A stretch of DNA of 64,000 nucleotides from Acephala macrosclerotiorum (GCA_014904845.1 MU119436.1:6747-70746); one strand, 5' to 3'; shown: positions 1 through 12,927, counted from the stretch's first letter. Notes: generated by a model from the sequence alone, not told the origin. Numbers and translations: made by a program.

Positions 1-2480
1 TATAATATTTCGAGTAATTAAAAATAATATAAAAAAAAAAAAAAAAAAAAAATATTAAAAAAAAAAAAATTTAATTTATTTATAAATCGAATTAATCTTT
101 TTTTTAATAAATAATTTTTAAGTTTATTTATATTATTTTTTTCTCGTTTAATAAATATATATTTAAATTATTATTTTTTATATTTAAATTCAAACTTTGA
201 ATTTTTTAAATAAAAAATAATTAAATAAAATAATTTTATTTATAATTAAAATATAAATTAATATAAATTGTTTTATAAAAAAATTAATAGTTCAAATGAC
301 TTACGATTAATAATCTAAATAAAGTTTATTATAAATATCAATTTTTTGATTTTTAAAAAGTTTAATATTTTGTAATTTTTTTTTACGAATTCGAAAATTA
401 AAAATTAAAATCAAATATATTTTCTTTATTTAGAATATATTTTTTTAATTTGATTAATTTTTTATTAATAGTAGTCGAAAATTCAATAAATTATAAACAA
501 AATAAAATTTTGTAATTTTTTAAAATTAGAAATTTCAAAAAAAAATTAAATAAAATTAAACGAGAATATATAATTAAAAAAGAAAACAATTTATATTTAA
601 TTTTTTTTTAATTTTATTTAGTTTATTATAAATATTATAAACTATAGAAATTAAATAATAAATAATAAAATATTTTTCTATTTGTAATTTAATTGTAATT
701 TTAATAAATATTTAATTTTATTTTCAAATAATATTAATTTATTATTTTTAAAAACTTTTGAATTAAATAATTAAATAATCGCATTAATTGCTTTTATAAA
801 ATATAAAAAGTCTTTTAATATTTTAATTATTAAAAATTAATATATTTTTTAATTTAAAATAAATTAATAATTATTTTTTAATATTAATATTTTATTTGAA
901 AATTATTTATTTAATTGAAAAATTTTAGAGTTTTTAATGTTTTAAACTTTAATTTAAGTCTTTAAAATTCGTGTATTTTTTTAAGAATATTTCAAATTAA
1001 TAATAATTTTTTTAATTTTTTTTTAAATTGAAAAATTTAATAAAATTTAATAATAAATATTTAAAAATTTATTATAAAATAAACTTATTAAAAATATTAT
1101 TATTGATTTAAAAACTATTATTATTATTAAAAAGATTATAATTATTTTTAATAAGAGTTTTTAAAATATTTTGAATTACAAAATTTAAAATATAAATCGT
1201 ATAAAAAATATCGCTATCAAATTTTATATTTTCGTAATTATAATACAAACGAAAAATATTAATTAATATATTATTTGAATTAGTATTATTTCTTGTAATA
1301 ATATTAAAATTTATTTTTGAATATTATATTTAATATTAAAATATTTTAATATTTAAATTAAAATTTAATATATATAAATATTAATATATTTATTTTTTAA
1401 GTTTTTTATTACTAATAAATAAAACTTTAATTTAAAGTTCTTATTTATAAAATAACTATTTATATAATTAATAAATATTTTTAAAAATTATTTATATTAT
1501 AATTTTAAAATATATATTTTGATTAATAATTGTTTAAATATTTAAAATCAAAAAAAAACTAGTATTATTTAATTTTTGTTTTTCAATTATTTATTTAATT
1601 ATTAATTCTTTATTTAAATATAAAAAATTTATTTTATTTTTAATTTTTTGATAATAAATTTTTAATATTTTACTTTTATACAAATTAGTATTTTTTAATA
1701 AAAAATAAATAATTTATTATTTTTTCGTTATAATAAAATATCAAATTTTTAAAAAATTTTAAATATATTAATCGAAAAAATAAATTATTAAAAATTAAAA
1801 AGTTTAATAATAATTTATTAAATTTTTTAATTTGAAACGTTTTTTCGAGCGTTTTTAATCGTTTATTAACTTTTTATAAAGTAAATTTATTTTTAATACT
1901 CGTTTGAATTTGAGAATTTGTAGTTTTAAAAAAAAATTTAAAAAATAATTAATATTTTTTTATTTATTTAGAAATTAAAATAAATTATTTATTATTAAAA
2001 TTATTAATTAATATTTTTTTTAAATTTATTGTTTTATATTTAAATTTATAATAAGTTTTATAATTACTCGTAAAATAGAAAACTTATTAATTTAAAAACT
2101 TTTTATTAAAATAATATTAATAAATTTAAATATATTTTAAAATTATTTACAATTTTAATTAATATTAATTTTTTTAAAAATAATAAAAAACATTTTAAGT
2201 ATTTTAAAACAAATTTATAATAAAAAGTTTTTTTATAGATTAAGTAATTGATTTATAAAAAAATAAAATATATTAATTTTTTAAAAAAAAAAATCAAAAG
2301 TATTTAATTAAATATATAGATATTTTATTTATTTTTATAATATTTTTAAAATTCTATTAATTTAAAATCATTTTTTTGATTTCAAAATATTACAAATTAA
2401 AAAAATTAAATTTTTATATAATTTATTCGATTTATAATAAAGTAGTAAAATATCGAAAATTCGAGATAAAAAGTTGATTC
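1..2480. repeat. AT-rich, RIP-like block
   Basis: Almost pure A/T sequence with no open reading frame of note and long A or T runs, including a poly-A run near the left edge. The few remaining cytosines are mostly followed by G, as expected if CpA (and other non-CpG) sites were depleted by RIP-like deamination. It is probably a heavily mutated transposon relic, but no family can be read from it. It continues beyond the left edge. Confidence 0.85.
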
Positions 2481-2760
2481 GAAAGTCAGTATTTCGTTTA
2501 TGCCGCGGCTATAGCGTGCGCGATACTAGTTCTGCTCTAGCGCTGCAGTTTTCGATTGATCGAATCTTAATTTAGAGCTTTATTCGCCTCTTCGAACGAA
2601 AGTCGAGTTTAGTCACGTGTTAATTATATTAATTAATTATAATTAATTAATTTGATTAAATTTAGATTAAATTTAGATTAATAGTATATTTTATTCGATT
2701 AAATTTAGATTATAAGTAGTTAATTTAATTTAATTTAATCATTTAACACGCTGGTCAAGA
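2481..2760. other. Partly GC-balanced remnant at the edge of the AT block
   Basis: A short island of ordinary composition (about 2490-2620) is followed by TTAATT-type simple sequence. It contains an E-box octamer GTCACGTG at 2612-2619, which recurs in the other AT-rich blocks of this window. No gene is visible. Confidence 0.5.
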
Positions 2761-3393
2761 TCAAGAGGTAACGATGTATCATGCGAGAGCCAATTGGAAC
2801 AAATTGGATGAGATTCAAGCATCGGATGCGGCCATGTACGAGTGCTTATGGTGAAGGCTTGTATATGTGGTCAAGCAAGCAGTGAAAGCACAGTATACGC
2901 GGCAAAGCATAGGACTATGAACAAGAGCATAGCAATTCTAGGCACAAGAGGAGTAGTAATTATAAAAAATGTGGTGAACCGACATTGGTAATAGCAAACA
3001 CGGCATTCATTGGCACAGACAGTTACAAGAACTCGAAGAAATGGTATAAATGATATTGGTAAGATACCCTTCTCGCCGTGTCCAGCTTACGAGCCAGCTC
3101 GTATGTCCCGATCAACCGATCCCAAATAAAAGGCTAAAATTCCTTAAAAAACGTTACAAAAAATGATACTAAAAGGGCGATCCGAAGGTTGTTAGCCGGA
3201 GCGACAGGCCGTTCGGAGCTAGTACCACGTAGTCCAAAGGGAACTGAGGAGTTGAGGATTGTAATTCGATCGTTCGTTCCTCCCACTGAATGAATTTCTA
3301 CGGTGGAAATTGCGGTCCGTAAGTTTCGCGTACTTGTCGGCTGTTGTGATAGCGAGAAGAAGGGATGGTCCTGCCATGCATCGTCCCGGAATA
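2761..3393. other. Unique sequence, no confident gene
   Basis: Base composition is normal. A minus-strand ORF at 3134-3415 could be a downstream exon of the zinc-finger gene next to it. Its reading frame does not match the best donor site of that gene (3495), so I do not join them. Nothing else is recognisable. Confidence 0.4.
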
Positions 3394-3726
3394 CTACCAA
3401 GGTGAAACCGTCCATGAATAGTTTAAGGGATTGAGGATTGCTGTTGCTATATCAATAATCCGAATTAGAACCTGAATGGACTGGTAAGTACTCACAGACT
3501 TTCGCACATTACTTGACTTTGACCTCCGCGGAGTGTTCGGTGGCGAAGTATTCGGATGCATTTCACGTACATGCTTGTTGAGAAGATACTGCCGCTTCGC
3601 CTTAAAGTTGCACCCGCGTTGCTTGCATGGTATAAGATTAGAATTGTGCCCTTCGCGTTGATGACGATTGCGTGACGAGGTAGAGTTGAAAGTCTTGCTG
3701 CAATGAGCACACCGAATCAATGTCAT
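3394..3726 (-). CDS. Small C2H2 zinc-finger protein
   Basis: Putative nucleic-acid-binding protein of about 110 residues. Two adjacent C2H2 fingers are visible near the N-terminus: C-x2-C-x12-H-x4-H, then C-x4-C-x12-H-x4-H. The longer spacings are typical of fungal fingers. The start is placed at the Met just before the first finger; an upstream in-frame Met at 3774 would add 16 residues without a domain. A good intron donor (GTGAGT) lies at 3495, so the C-terminal third may be intron rather than protein. Whether the gene is active next to an AT-rich block is unknown. Confidence 0.45.
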   Translation of the reverse strand: MTLIRCAHCSKTFNSTSSRNRHQREGHNSNLIPCKQRGCNFKAKRQYLLNKHVREMHPNTSPPNTPRRSKSSNVRKSVSTYQSIQVLIRIIDIATAILNPLNYSWTVSPW

Positions 3727-4239
3727 GGCGGGGTTGAAAAATGTTTTTAATGCCCCTAGCCTAAGTATTTTCAAGAAGAGGGTTCTGACTGCGGTGATGA
3801 GCTCCCTTTCGAGGACTGGCTTAAGCTATGGTCGCTGGGTCTTTTTAACTTCGAGAGGGTGAAGCGCCGTTGGTTCTATGAAATTTGGTAAAGCTCTCGA
3901 GAGGCTCCAACCTTGAAATCATTCAGTTGGTGGTAAACTCAACAGCTATATATCAATGCTCGTAGAAGGCACCCTTTGGAAAGGAGAACATGAGTGCATC
4001 GCTGACCCATCTTTTCAGGATGATGGTTGCCAAAGTTTGTTCAGCGCATTCATTGGCCACTGCGATGAAAACAAAGCGACAGCGAGAGTCGGTTACACAG
4101 AAGAGCCAGCGTTTCAGATCCCAGGAAGAGCATTGCTGGACGGTAGACTGGTAGTATAATCCGGAGCGCAGAGCAGTGGTATATGTTCTTGGATGATGGG
4201 GCTCCCGGTCCGCGAAAGTCGATATGCTCGCGCCAGCAT

Positions 4240-4450
4240 AGCCGCCGAGGCTTTTTCCTCCTTCGAACGATTATAGCCAGAACGAATAGAGAGAAAAGGA
4301 GGCCCGGTGGGACAACATTTGGCACAATTCTTTGGAAGGCATCAATTTCCGCATACTGAGAGAAGTTGTTGTGCGTGTGTTGGCGGCTCGCTCAGCATAT
4401 CTACGCCCGGCTTTGATGCTCGATGTAAAGAACAGCTGGCCGAATTAGCC
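4240..4450 (+). pseudogene. Degraded coding remnant with TAG codons
   Basis: One plus-strand frame reads like protein (helical, Arg/Val/Leu-rich, around 4290-4445) but is cut by TAG at 4287-4289 and again at 4446-4448, which are in the same frame. Both could derive from CAG. I do not recognise the family and cannot define the ends. It could also be a chance frame. Confidence 0.25.
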
Positions 4451-5073
4451 ACACGGAAATACGAAGGTCGTTTTCTTCCTCGGCAGGCTATGCTAAGTAA
4501 TTGGTCACTGTTTTCGAATTTTCCAGATCCTGCGTGAAAATCCTCATGTTGTGCGCCATGGCACGATCGATAGGGGTGTGCGGGTCGAGATCTGTTTCGC
4601 ACTTTAGCGACATGCTCAGGGATAGGCGACGCGAATGGCTGACAACAAATCCCTTTCGCCCGGCTCAGGCGGCGTGGAGGCTGCGGTCTAGAATGAGTAG
4701 TAATGATATTTACACTTGAATCTTGCCATTTTGCAGCATTATGGAGGGAGGAAACAAGAGGAACGAACACCGCAATGTTAGTCTTTCTAACAATAAGCAG
4801 AACTCGTGGCATGAACAGGTTGACCTGGGGGATCCAACGAAACCCGAACGCGGCAAGTGTGATCAATGTGGTCTCGATTACTTGAGCCATGAAAGTAGAG
4901 ATTGAAACTTGCGAGAGACGATGGTGTAATGAGCAGATAGTGGAGCCTTGCCTGGGAAGAGAAGTACGCAACTTAGATCAACAAAGGGAGAGGGGTTCAT
5001 CCTATAAGAGATCATTTCCCTCCTCACCTCAATCCTCTACACGCTGCACTCGTTGCAAGCTGCTATCAAACCC

Positions 5074-5490
5074 TCAATTTCCAAGTAAAACCAACCATTT
5101 GATCGGGATTCTGACTAAAGCCTCCGCCTGCGCCTCACCAATCTGAAAACCAGAATGATCCTGAATGAACTTCTCCATCTCTTGCAATCTCGGGGTCCCT
5201 TTATTCGGAGCCCAGACAATCGTAATAATCCTCATATAACCTTTCTCCTGAATCCCGAACTTCATCTCATCAATATACTTCGCGTAGAAGTCTTTCAATG
5301 ACGAGCCAGAAGTCGTGGTCTAGAAAGCAAGTTTCTGACTAATCATTGTGTCCAGATTATCAGGCAGACCAGTTCTGGCGTCTGAATCGAGCTTGACGCC
5401 TTGATTTGGAAGGGCATCGAAGGCTGTTGAGTAGTCTGGGAGTTGAACTTTGAGATCTAACTTGATGCCCAGGTGAGCATGTTGGTCCAT
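5074..5490 (-). pseudogene. Unknown short protein gene with one in-frame TAG
   Basis: From the Met at 5490 one frame runs 138 codons to 5074, broken only by TAG at 5322-5320 (codon 57). Composition on both sides of the stop is protein-like: an acidic N-terminal half, then a charged helix and a hydrophobic C-terminal segment. TAG would arise from CAG by a single C>T change. A 50-nt intron ending in the same TAG is conceivable, but its donor (GTCTGC) is poor. The family is not recognised. Confidence 0.45.
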
Positions 5491-6191
5491 GTTGTGAAGC
5501 GGTATACGACACTACTATCGTGTTTCTAAGTCTTGTAGAGGGCGAAACAGTCGAGTAGAGCGATTGGAACGCCCATCTTGGTTGAGTATTGAGAGGGAAT
5601 AGATACCGAATTATTTAAGGATGCCATGCTCCAATATCTCGAACATTGTCCCGATCTCGTGGTGAACATGAGGTGGGCAAGTGAGAGTGTGAGAAACAAA
5701 GGCCGTGAAATTTAATCGCAGCACTTCAACAACTATGATGAGCATCGTTGATTGCCACTAAGGCTTCAAGGCGTATTGACAACCAACCAATCACCCGAGG
5801 GTATTCAATGAAATAGTGGAGAGGTGGCCCAGCCACACCCATCACAGCCACAAAGAGCAACACAGTGGGGTGACTTACCATAGATGCCTTTAATAGTCGT
5901 CTGATAAATTCTAGTTACCGAAAAATGTAGGCTGAGCGCTCAGCAGACAAATTGTACCATTACCTGAGGCTTTGCTGTGGAGAGGAGTTTTATTGCAAGT
6001 CTCGTGACCATTAGTTTGAGGTGTTGCTGTCCAACGCGACGATAATGTCTCAAGCTCTTCTGATCGGCATGCGTTGTAGTCTGCTGCGCGGAGGGAGATG
6101 CCAACTCAAAAAGCCTACTCAAGCTGAATGTTCCTCAGCTTGAAGTGAGAATCGACCGACTCTAAGTAGCACTTCGAGAACAGCAATCGAA
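5491..6191. other. Intergenic, nothing identified
   Basis: Normal base composition and only short overlapping ORFs without protein character. It presumably includes the promoter of the gene starting at 6192. Confidence 0.5.
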
Positions 6192-6936
6192 ATGAGTACT
6201 ACTGCAAGGGATATCACTTTGCTTATCACACCAATCAGATTGATGCGCGCAGTAAGTTCCAGTAGCGGCGCTTCTTCAGGGAGCAATGACCATCCTCGAT
6301 CTCTTCAGCACTGGGCCGCAAAAATTGGCGAAATAGTATATGAGGTCGCGCAAGACCAGGAAACAGCGACTTTCGACGTCGAGACACCCTCTTTTTGGTC
6401 TTGGAAAGATATTCACAAGAAGTTCCAAACTCTGAAACTGGGCAAGACTTGCCTGTCTGATGAGCGACTTCATGTCATAGGTGAGGCCGTTTGCAAGTCA
6501 TTGTCCGATGCTCAAACAAGTCGCTAACTCTTGCATGATAGCTGCTCTGGTCTGGGACATTTTCAATCACAAGAAATATGATATTTTCCGGCAGAATTGT
6601 CAGGCATTTGTTGAGGTATTCTATGCATTAATCGAAGAAGGAAATGGCAGCAGCGTAGACTGGCCCAACAAACTCGATGGTGAATTCGGCATGGGAGCAT
6701 ACTCGATGTCCCCGAAATCAATAAACTGGCTCAGAATTCTGAGACATGAGGCGAATGGAAAGATTTTATCTCGTGTGGAAGATATTGAACCACTTTTGGT
6801 TAAAGTGGAGCATGAATACGAAGTGGAGGAGCGCCAAATGACGTTATTAGCTGACTACATGACACGTTTTCCCTATGGCTACCCCCTCGCAGGAGTTCGC
6901 AGCCTAATGTATACGGGGCTTGGCCGGAGAGACTGA
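6192..6936 (+). CDS. Putative papain-like thiol-fold protein (possibly LRAT/PPPDE-like)
   Basis: Two exons, 6192-6480 and 6542-6936, with a canonical 61-nt intron (GTGAGG donor, GCTAAC branch point, TAG acceptor), encode 227 residues. A His-Trp pair near residue 40 is followed by a short beta-like stretch. Around residue 115-120 there is an Asn-Cys-Gln-x-Phe-Val motif. A His in an HW context plus a Cys in NCxxFV is the arrangement of the LRAT and related permuted papain-fold families, where they form the catalytic dyad. That assignment is inference from the motifs; substrate and location are unknown. No signal peptide is seen. The gene borders a gene-poor region but shows no lesions. Confidence 0.6.
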
Positions 6937-7258
6937 GAATGTGGCACATGAAGACAGGGAATAGGAAAGGGCAGTGTATGATTAGAACAATATGCATAAT
7001 GACCAAGTGACTGTCATTATCGGAGGAAGAAAGAATCTGAAAGGTCATCGCGCAAAAGGACAGTAGAGGGATACTTCCCGAGGGAGGAGACAGTCAAGGT
7101 GGGACAGAGATTGAAAGTATCCGCAAAGACCATTCCAATCACCAACATTCAATATGAACACGGAAACCAAACTCTCATTGCAAAAAGGTATCATCAATCC
7201 CAACCAAGCCTCCCACCCATCCACCATGATGCAACGCAAGAAAGCAACCATTCCCCAA
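6937..7258. other. Convergent intergenic spacer
   Basis: About 320 bp between two convergent genes. It must hold both 3' ends. No distinct terminator motif is apparent. Confidence 0.5.
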
Positions 7259-10234
7259 CTAAACATACCTCACCTCCCCAAACAACCCCGCTCTAACCTG
7301 CACTAACGCCGCCAACTCCAGCAGAAACTCTTGCAGTACAATGACGTTGGTCAGAATATGGTTCACACTGACCAATTTCTGCTCTTCGCCTTCTGCCCTA
7401 TCTTTCTCTTTATCTTCCGCACCAGAGACGCTACCTTCATCCCGCACGCTGCCCTCCTTGCTTCCTTCATCAGCCGCAGCTTTCAGATTCGGAAAAGGGA
7501 TGGGAGGTACAGATCCCTTGGCAGGCGGAATTCCGACCTTTCTCGCGAGAATGCTTTGATCAATAGCAGCAAAAGCAGCAGCTTGACTTGCTGGAATGCC
7601 ATTTCTCGGATCTCCAGCCCTTAAAGGACTAGGTGAAAAAGCACGCGAGTGAGAATGACCCCTTGAAGCACCATCTGTGTTCATTGGGAATTGTGGAGGT
7701 GGGATAGCGCTTCGTGATGTGGTTGGGGTAGCGAAGCCATAGCCACCACTGAGACCGCTGCTGCTCTTTTCTTGGCTTCGTCGGCCTCGTGGGGAATTTG
7801 AGCGTGAGGGAGTAGCGAGTTCGGGGAAGATGCGTTGGGCCAGGGAGTCCAATGCTGAAGGTCTAGGTGGAGAAGAGGAGCGGGACGAGTCTTCAAAGCT
7901 TGATCGGGGAGGGGCAGCGGGACGGACTGGAACTGGAGTAGCTGTTGCGGATGAAGCTGCTTGGAAGGCCTCACGACGTTGCTGGAGTAGATCGTCGAAG
8001 CGTGGTATGTCGGTTCGGTAAATGGTGGCTTGGTCGACCAAGGTTTTTAGCTGGGCAAGAAATGCGGGAATCTGGGATTTCGACCAATTGAGTGACCGCC
8101 GCGCCTTCTTTAAGTTTCGAAGTTGCGCCTTCTCTTGCTCTTCTATAGAGTCGCCGAGACCTAGAGATACAGGCTCCTCAACATCCTCCTCGTCATCTTC
8201 GAAAACATATTTTGCCGGATCTGGAAGTAACCAGCCATCGATACGCATGAAGCCACAAGTCGCCAGATCAACAACAGCTCCGGTTAGAGACAAGTTGGTC
8301 TCCACTGAGTTAACGAAAAATGTTGCCAGAACACTCAGCAATGTCTTTAGCATAGGATCTTCAGGCCGCAAAGTGTGTGGCCTGATGTCTCGAGGAGCTC
8401 CTGGGATAGTGGCCATAGCACCAGGAAATTTGGTGGTACCGCCAGCAGATTTTGGTGCTACGAGAGTTATTGAGCATGGATGACTCTCCAAAATAGCCAT
8501 GCAATCTTTGACATGGTTCTCATAGACTTCATCAAAATTGTCATCGCCGCCAATGCCTCCAGCTAGCGAGAGAATGAAGTCCATCTCCATCTCATGTGCA
8601 CCCACTGGTCGCACTGGTCCATCCGACAGCACTTGGCTTGTCCAAAGAAGTGTTGTAACTGCATATCGATGGTGTCGCCTCAAGATAACAGAGACAAGTT
8701 GCAAGGTGACGGATATTGTCTGCTCGTTGGGGGATCGCAAACCACCCTGAATCAGATCTACCAAGTTGAAGAGCGCAGGTGTTGAGGTCGTGTCAACTTG
8801 CGTAGCCATCATGGTAGCTAGGTCCATCGACTTTCGTTTCCTAGCAGCACTGACAGATTCTCGCGACCCTGTCGGGGCAGGAGTGGTGTCTGGCAAAGCG
8901 AGAAGATAGTGGAGGATGAGATGGATCATGTCTGGGTGATCCAACGCTTCCAAGATCCGACGAAGGTAGGTGAGAACTGCCACAGACGAACCTCCATCGA
9001 CATCGGATGATTCCAGCAGTGAGGGATAGCTGATACAGTCAGCAATTGAAGAAGTTATTGTTTATAAAGGGAGCTTACAGTAATTGCTGGAGGAAAATGA
9101 CCTGGAAATGCTCCAGGAGTGTTGACTTCACCTCTCCCGACTTACAGTGATTGAGGACATCCTGCCAGAACACCAGATGGGACAAAAAAGTTTCCATATG
9201 CATCTGAAAGTCGAGAGAAGACGAGCTGACGATTTCCGAGGTGGCATGGGGTAGTTGATAGTCAGACAGAGCAAGAATTGGTGGTAGGTCATCGAGAGGA
9301 TGATCGATGACCAGCTTCCGGCTCAACTGACTGTACAGAGCTCCCAATCCAGTGGCCATCAATGTCGCAAGATCACTCTCGACGATCCATTGTTCCAATG
9401 CAACCGAGTTTGAAGCTGCTTCGATGATATAGAGTAAACCTGTCCTCGCGAAGTCCCCTATCCTTCCTTCGTGGTGTATGTAGTCTATCAGAAGATAGAA
9501 CAAAGGGAAGTCTTCCTTCTGTGTCTTTCCCGTAAATTTCTCGTGCGAGCCCTGGCCTTCATTCTGCGACTCCTCTCGATTCTGGGTAGCAAACCATGCT
9601 GGCAGAATCTCAGGGTCCAGCCGGATTTTGGTAGTGATGTTGAATGACAACTCCACAACCTCCACCTCTGTCTCTGAACCTAGCCTTATACTGTTCGCAC
9701 CTGTGATCCGGACTAAAAGATTCATCAAACTCCTCGAGAATGTCTCATTCTCCACGAAGTCTTCCTCCTCGCTGTCAATGAGCGTAGCAAACAATGCCAC
9801 TCCTTCCCGAATAATCCCTTCATTGTATGACGTCGTGGCAATCTTGCCTATGGGGACGTATATCTGCTTCGAAGACGCAAATGTGATGCATGGATGTGGT
9901 AATGGCCGTCTCGACTCATCGCTGAGGATAGCAGTGAGGTCTTGCAAACTATCCCGGATATTCTCTGCAGCTTCGTAGTCCCTTGCCAGATTCGACGCCC
10001 CACGCCATATTTGCTATGATTCATATCAGTGATGACTTTCTTGCAGATGGACAAGGAGTGCCTACCAGAAGTTGGTTGTATTCCCGTTTGAAGCGTGCCA
10101 GACGCTTTTCTGGGTCTTTGGCTGTAGCTTTGTTGCCAGCCGAGGCAAGTGAAGTGCCCGCTATCAAGCGTGACCACTGTGATTCTCGTCAGCAGACATA
10201 GGTAAGCGGGTCTGATGATACGCACAAAGTCCAT
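7259..10234 (-). CDS. FHIP/RAI16-like protein
   Basis: Four exons (10234-10226, 10176-10066, 10013-9079, 9029-7259) join in frame to 941 codons. All three introns start GT and end AG, and the first exon is only nine bases. The product matches the RAI16-like (FHIP, FTS-Hook-interacting protein) family. The N-terminal part carries the conserved block around exons 2-3, the middle is helical, residues about 650-850 are Ser/Pro/Arg-rich and probably disordered, and the last 35 residues form the hydrophobic Leu/Val-rich conserved helix that ends these proteins. In other eukaryotes FHIP links Hook adaptors and dynein to early endosomes; that role here is inferred from the family. The frame is intact throughout. 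Confidence 0.85.
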
Positions 10235-10898
10235 GGCTGGATGGGCATCATGACTCTCTTGGTCGCATTAATATAATCTGGAAGCTCAAACGCGCGGATG
10301 GCGCTTGATAAAAGCTCCGATATTTACAGGGATGCGACGATGCTGACTGAGGCTTGAAGTTTGAGTTGTGGCTGAAGCCCCATCCCGCGCCACATGCACT
10401 AGCATTTTGCCGTCTTCAGCTGCTTCTTTTCTCGCTCACAACTCTCCATCAGCCTTCTTCATAATTGCCTTCTATTTTGTGGAAGAATAGGAACTCAGAG
10501 TTTCCATTCAAGGTCTTCAGTTTCCTGACCTCAAGCCCCTTCCGCCGTCCTTTTGGTGAAGTCACCAAATCCGGCCAATTCGTCCGAGGCAGGAGACCTT
10601 TTCATAGGTTTTGCGAAGAATTCACACTGCAGAGGTCCCATGGAATGTGTTTCTTTGGCCGAATGTACGTGCCACAGCATGAAACCTCGTCAATCTTCCC
10701 TCGTTGTGGTTATGTTGACATGCCACTGTCATAAGATTGCATCGCTTCTCATGATATGATCCTCACCTTCCCGGGTATAAAGCTATAGCCTTCACCTATC
10801 GAACGCCTTATCCATTTCATTCCTTCGAACTATCCATCTCTTCTCATTTTTGCCAAATCGTTCCTCGTCTCCACTCGATCAAGAACAGTATCGCAAGC
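10235..10898. other. Divergent promoter region
   Basis: This lies between the FHIP-like gene (minus) and the small gene at 10899 (plus). Short ORFs at 10465-10759 are not convincing. A TATA box sits at 10776-10782. Confidence 0.5.
10776..10782 (+). promoter_or_regulatory. TATA box
   Basis: TATAAAG lies about 115 bp upstream of the ATG at 10899 and is followed by a pyrimidine-rich leader (CT-rich from 10800 on), the usual layout of strongly expressed fungal genes. Confidence 0.5.
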
Positions 10899-11327
10899 AT
10901 GTTGCCTCCCGTCAAGCTCGAGGTGCCAGCTAGGACCAAAGCCATCTATATGACAGCCTTATCTCTCTTCAACGACCATTCCGAAGTCTCTGTGTCTTGG
11001 ACCATGGGCACTGCAACTTTTGGTGCTGATTTTGTTGGACCAAGCCCGAGTCACGTGCTTGGCGACAAAGTCTTCGGACAGTCAATCATCACTGTTGACG
11101 GTGATCTACCCCAGGAGCTTTTGGTTAGCATGAACTTTAACGATACTCTGACCCATCAACACTCCATCTCTGGTCCTTTCACGAAGAAAGTTGGGCCGGA
11201 AGGCATTGCCACGCAAGTCCAAATCTCAGGATTCGCTGCTTCGGACCACAAACACGAGAAACCAACTACTATCACGATCGTTTTCCAGGGAACGCTGCAC
11301 GGGCTGGTGCCGACAACATCTTCTTAG
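10899..11327 (+). CDS. Hypothetical protein, 142 aa
   Basis: An uninterrupted ORF with a good upstream context: a TATA box, a CT-rich leader and an ATG preceded by AGC. The product is soluble, has no signal peptide or membrane segment, and alternates short hydrophobic stretches with Ser/Thr/Gly, suggesting a small beta-rich domain. I do not recognise the family. No intron is evident. Confidence 0.6.
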   Translation: MLPPVKLEVPARTKAIYMTALSLFNDHSEVSVSWTMGTATFGADFVGPSPSHVLGDKVFGQSIITVDGDLPQELLVSMNFNDTLTHQHSISGPFTKKVGPEGIATQVQISGFAASDHKHEKPTTITIVFQGTLHGLVPTTSS

Positions 11328-12927
11328 TTGAGAGAAGAATCATGTATGACTTTACCTTGCTCAGTCTTACATCAAGGCGCGAAAACTAACGGTCTCAGAT
11401 GTCGCTGTGCCCTTATTTTGATTAAATGCACGGAGGATTGTTTTCTGACAGGAAGTCGCACGGAAAATTGACACCAAAAAGTTCTTCTATACTTGTTTCT
11501 ATTTTTGCACTCGCTTTCGGATAGCACGCTATGATTCCTTGACATTGCGCACATGGCGGGTGAGCCTTATGGATAGTCAAAGAGAGATTGCCTGATTGGA
11601 AAGCGCGATTGATTAATTGATTGCGTGCGGAACACATGGATTGGAAATTGAAATGACAGCATCAATTAAAATATTTCCATACCTATGGAAGTCCATTGGA
11701 AGATCGTATCGTGATCACTCCTGGGAAGTCCGTTTAGGGGATCAGCCACGCTCAGGTCACGCACTCGCATAAGATATAGGCTTCCCGTACGCTAAGTTGA
11801 CAACCTAAATCTCACCTCCTCCTTCGCAATATCGACCTTCTTCTTTCATCCCAGAGCATGCACTTATGAGATCTTTGTCAGTCCGGTCAAAGCCAGCACA
11901 CAGAATTCTTATCGCGACCCCAGAGTAGTCACTGGGGCGAACCCGAGGTGCTACCACTCTTGAGTACGGGCGATTGGTGGTGAACAAACCAGGGCAAGGT
12001 GCGCAAGATCCACGGTGGGCCAGTCGCAATCGAGGCTGCATCCGCCGCGCTCGACCACACCCTGCACTGCCGCACGCGAGAATCACGACCACATCAACAT
12101 CCACCTTCCTATATCAGTCTTTTACTCCACGATCTGACTTGTGCCTCTTTCCCACATTCGCTGATTATTCCGGACGCTTAGCCTGACTTGCCGAATCATG
12201 CTCTATCGAGTGCCGACCACCAGCTCCTTCATACATAAGCCTGGTTGCCCCTCGCTAGCATCACGAGGTGCAGCTTCCTAGATCAACCCCCTCGTCCGAT
12301 CATCCCCTCCTTCTTACAGCCCTTGTGATAAGTATCCAGGTAAGATCAAGATAAGGGTCACGGCATGACATGGGCACTTGAGCGCATATTGTATTGCATC
12401 TTAGGCCTCTGTCAAGGTCCGTCTATATTGCTCTGCATGCTACCTTCCAGAAAATGAACCCAGCACCGACCAAAGTGGTAGTTAGTGACTGCCAAACGCA
12501 GCCCGAGTCAGCGCCATGAAGCTATATGTTTGGAAAAGACGCACACGAAGGCTTCGTGATGGTGTCTCAAGCGCAAAATGAATGTCACGATCCTCCAAAC
12601 AGCCAAGAATTCCTTCTTGCTAGCTACCAGTATTGGTGGAGGAACCCATTCGATCGTCCCAAACCTACCTATTGGATCCCTAGTGGGAACTGCATGCAAG
12701 ACAGCTACGGAGGAAGTCTTATCGAGAATAAGATTACCAGCAAGGAACATGGCACGGGCTTGGTCGGTGTTCTCATCACAACAAGCTATGGTCCAAGAAC
12801 TGCCCAGTGGTCCAGGATGGGAGGCAGGCGCTTGGATCGCGTGCTATATTTCGAGTGAATATAAAATCTAGCTCTCGTCTCCTCATGTTGAATTCCGTAC
12901 AGCAGCACGCTCCATCCATTCTCCATC
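11328..12927. other. Long intergenic region upstream of the sedolisin
   Basis: 1.6 kb without a convincing gene. The overlapping short ORFs at 11805-12186 and 12508-12871 look like chance frames. The distal end carries the sedolisin core promoter (TATAAAA at 12860-12866). Confidence 0.5.
12860..12866 (+). promoter_or_regulatory. TATA box of the sedolisin gene
   Basis: TATAAAA lies about 62 bp upstream of the ATG at 12928, a usual distance for a secreted, inducible fungal enzyme. Confidence 0.55.

Noticed and set aside
1..2480. Whole AT-rich block as inserted mitochondrial DNA
   Set aside because: No mitochondrial gene or tRNA is readable, and CpG-biased residual cytosines fit RIP better.
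3134..3415. Possible second exon of the C2H2 finger gene
   Set aside because: Candidate acceptors near 3435-3445 do not match the phase of the best donor at 3495.
4342..4971. 209-codon minus-strand ORF
   Set aside because: Ser/Arg/Pro-rich without secondary-structure pattern; the plus strand in part of this span has a more protein-like frame.
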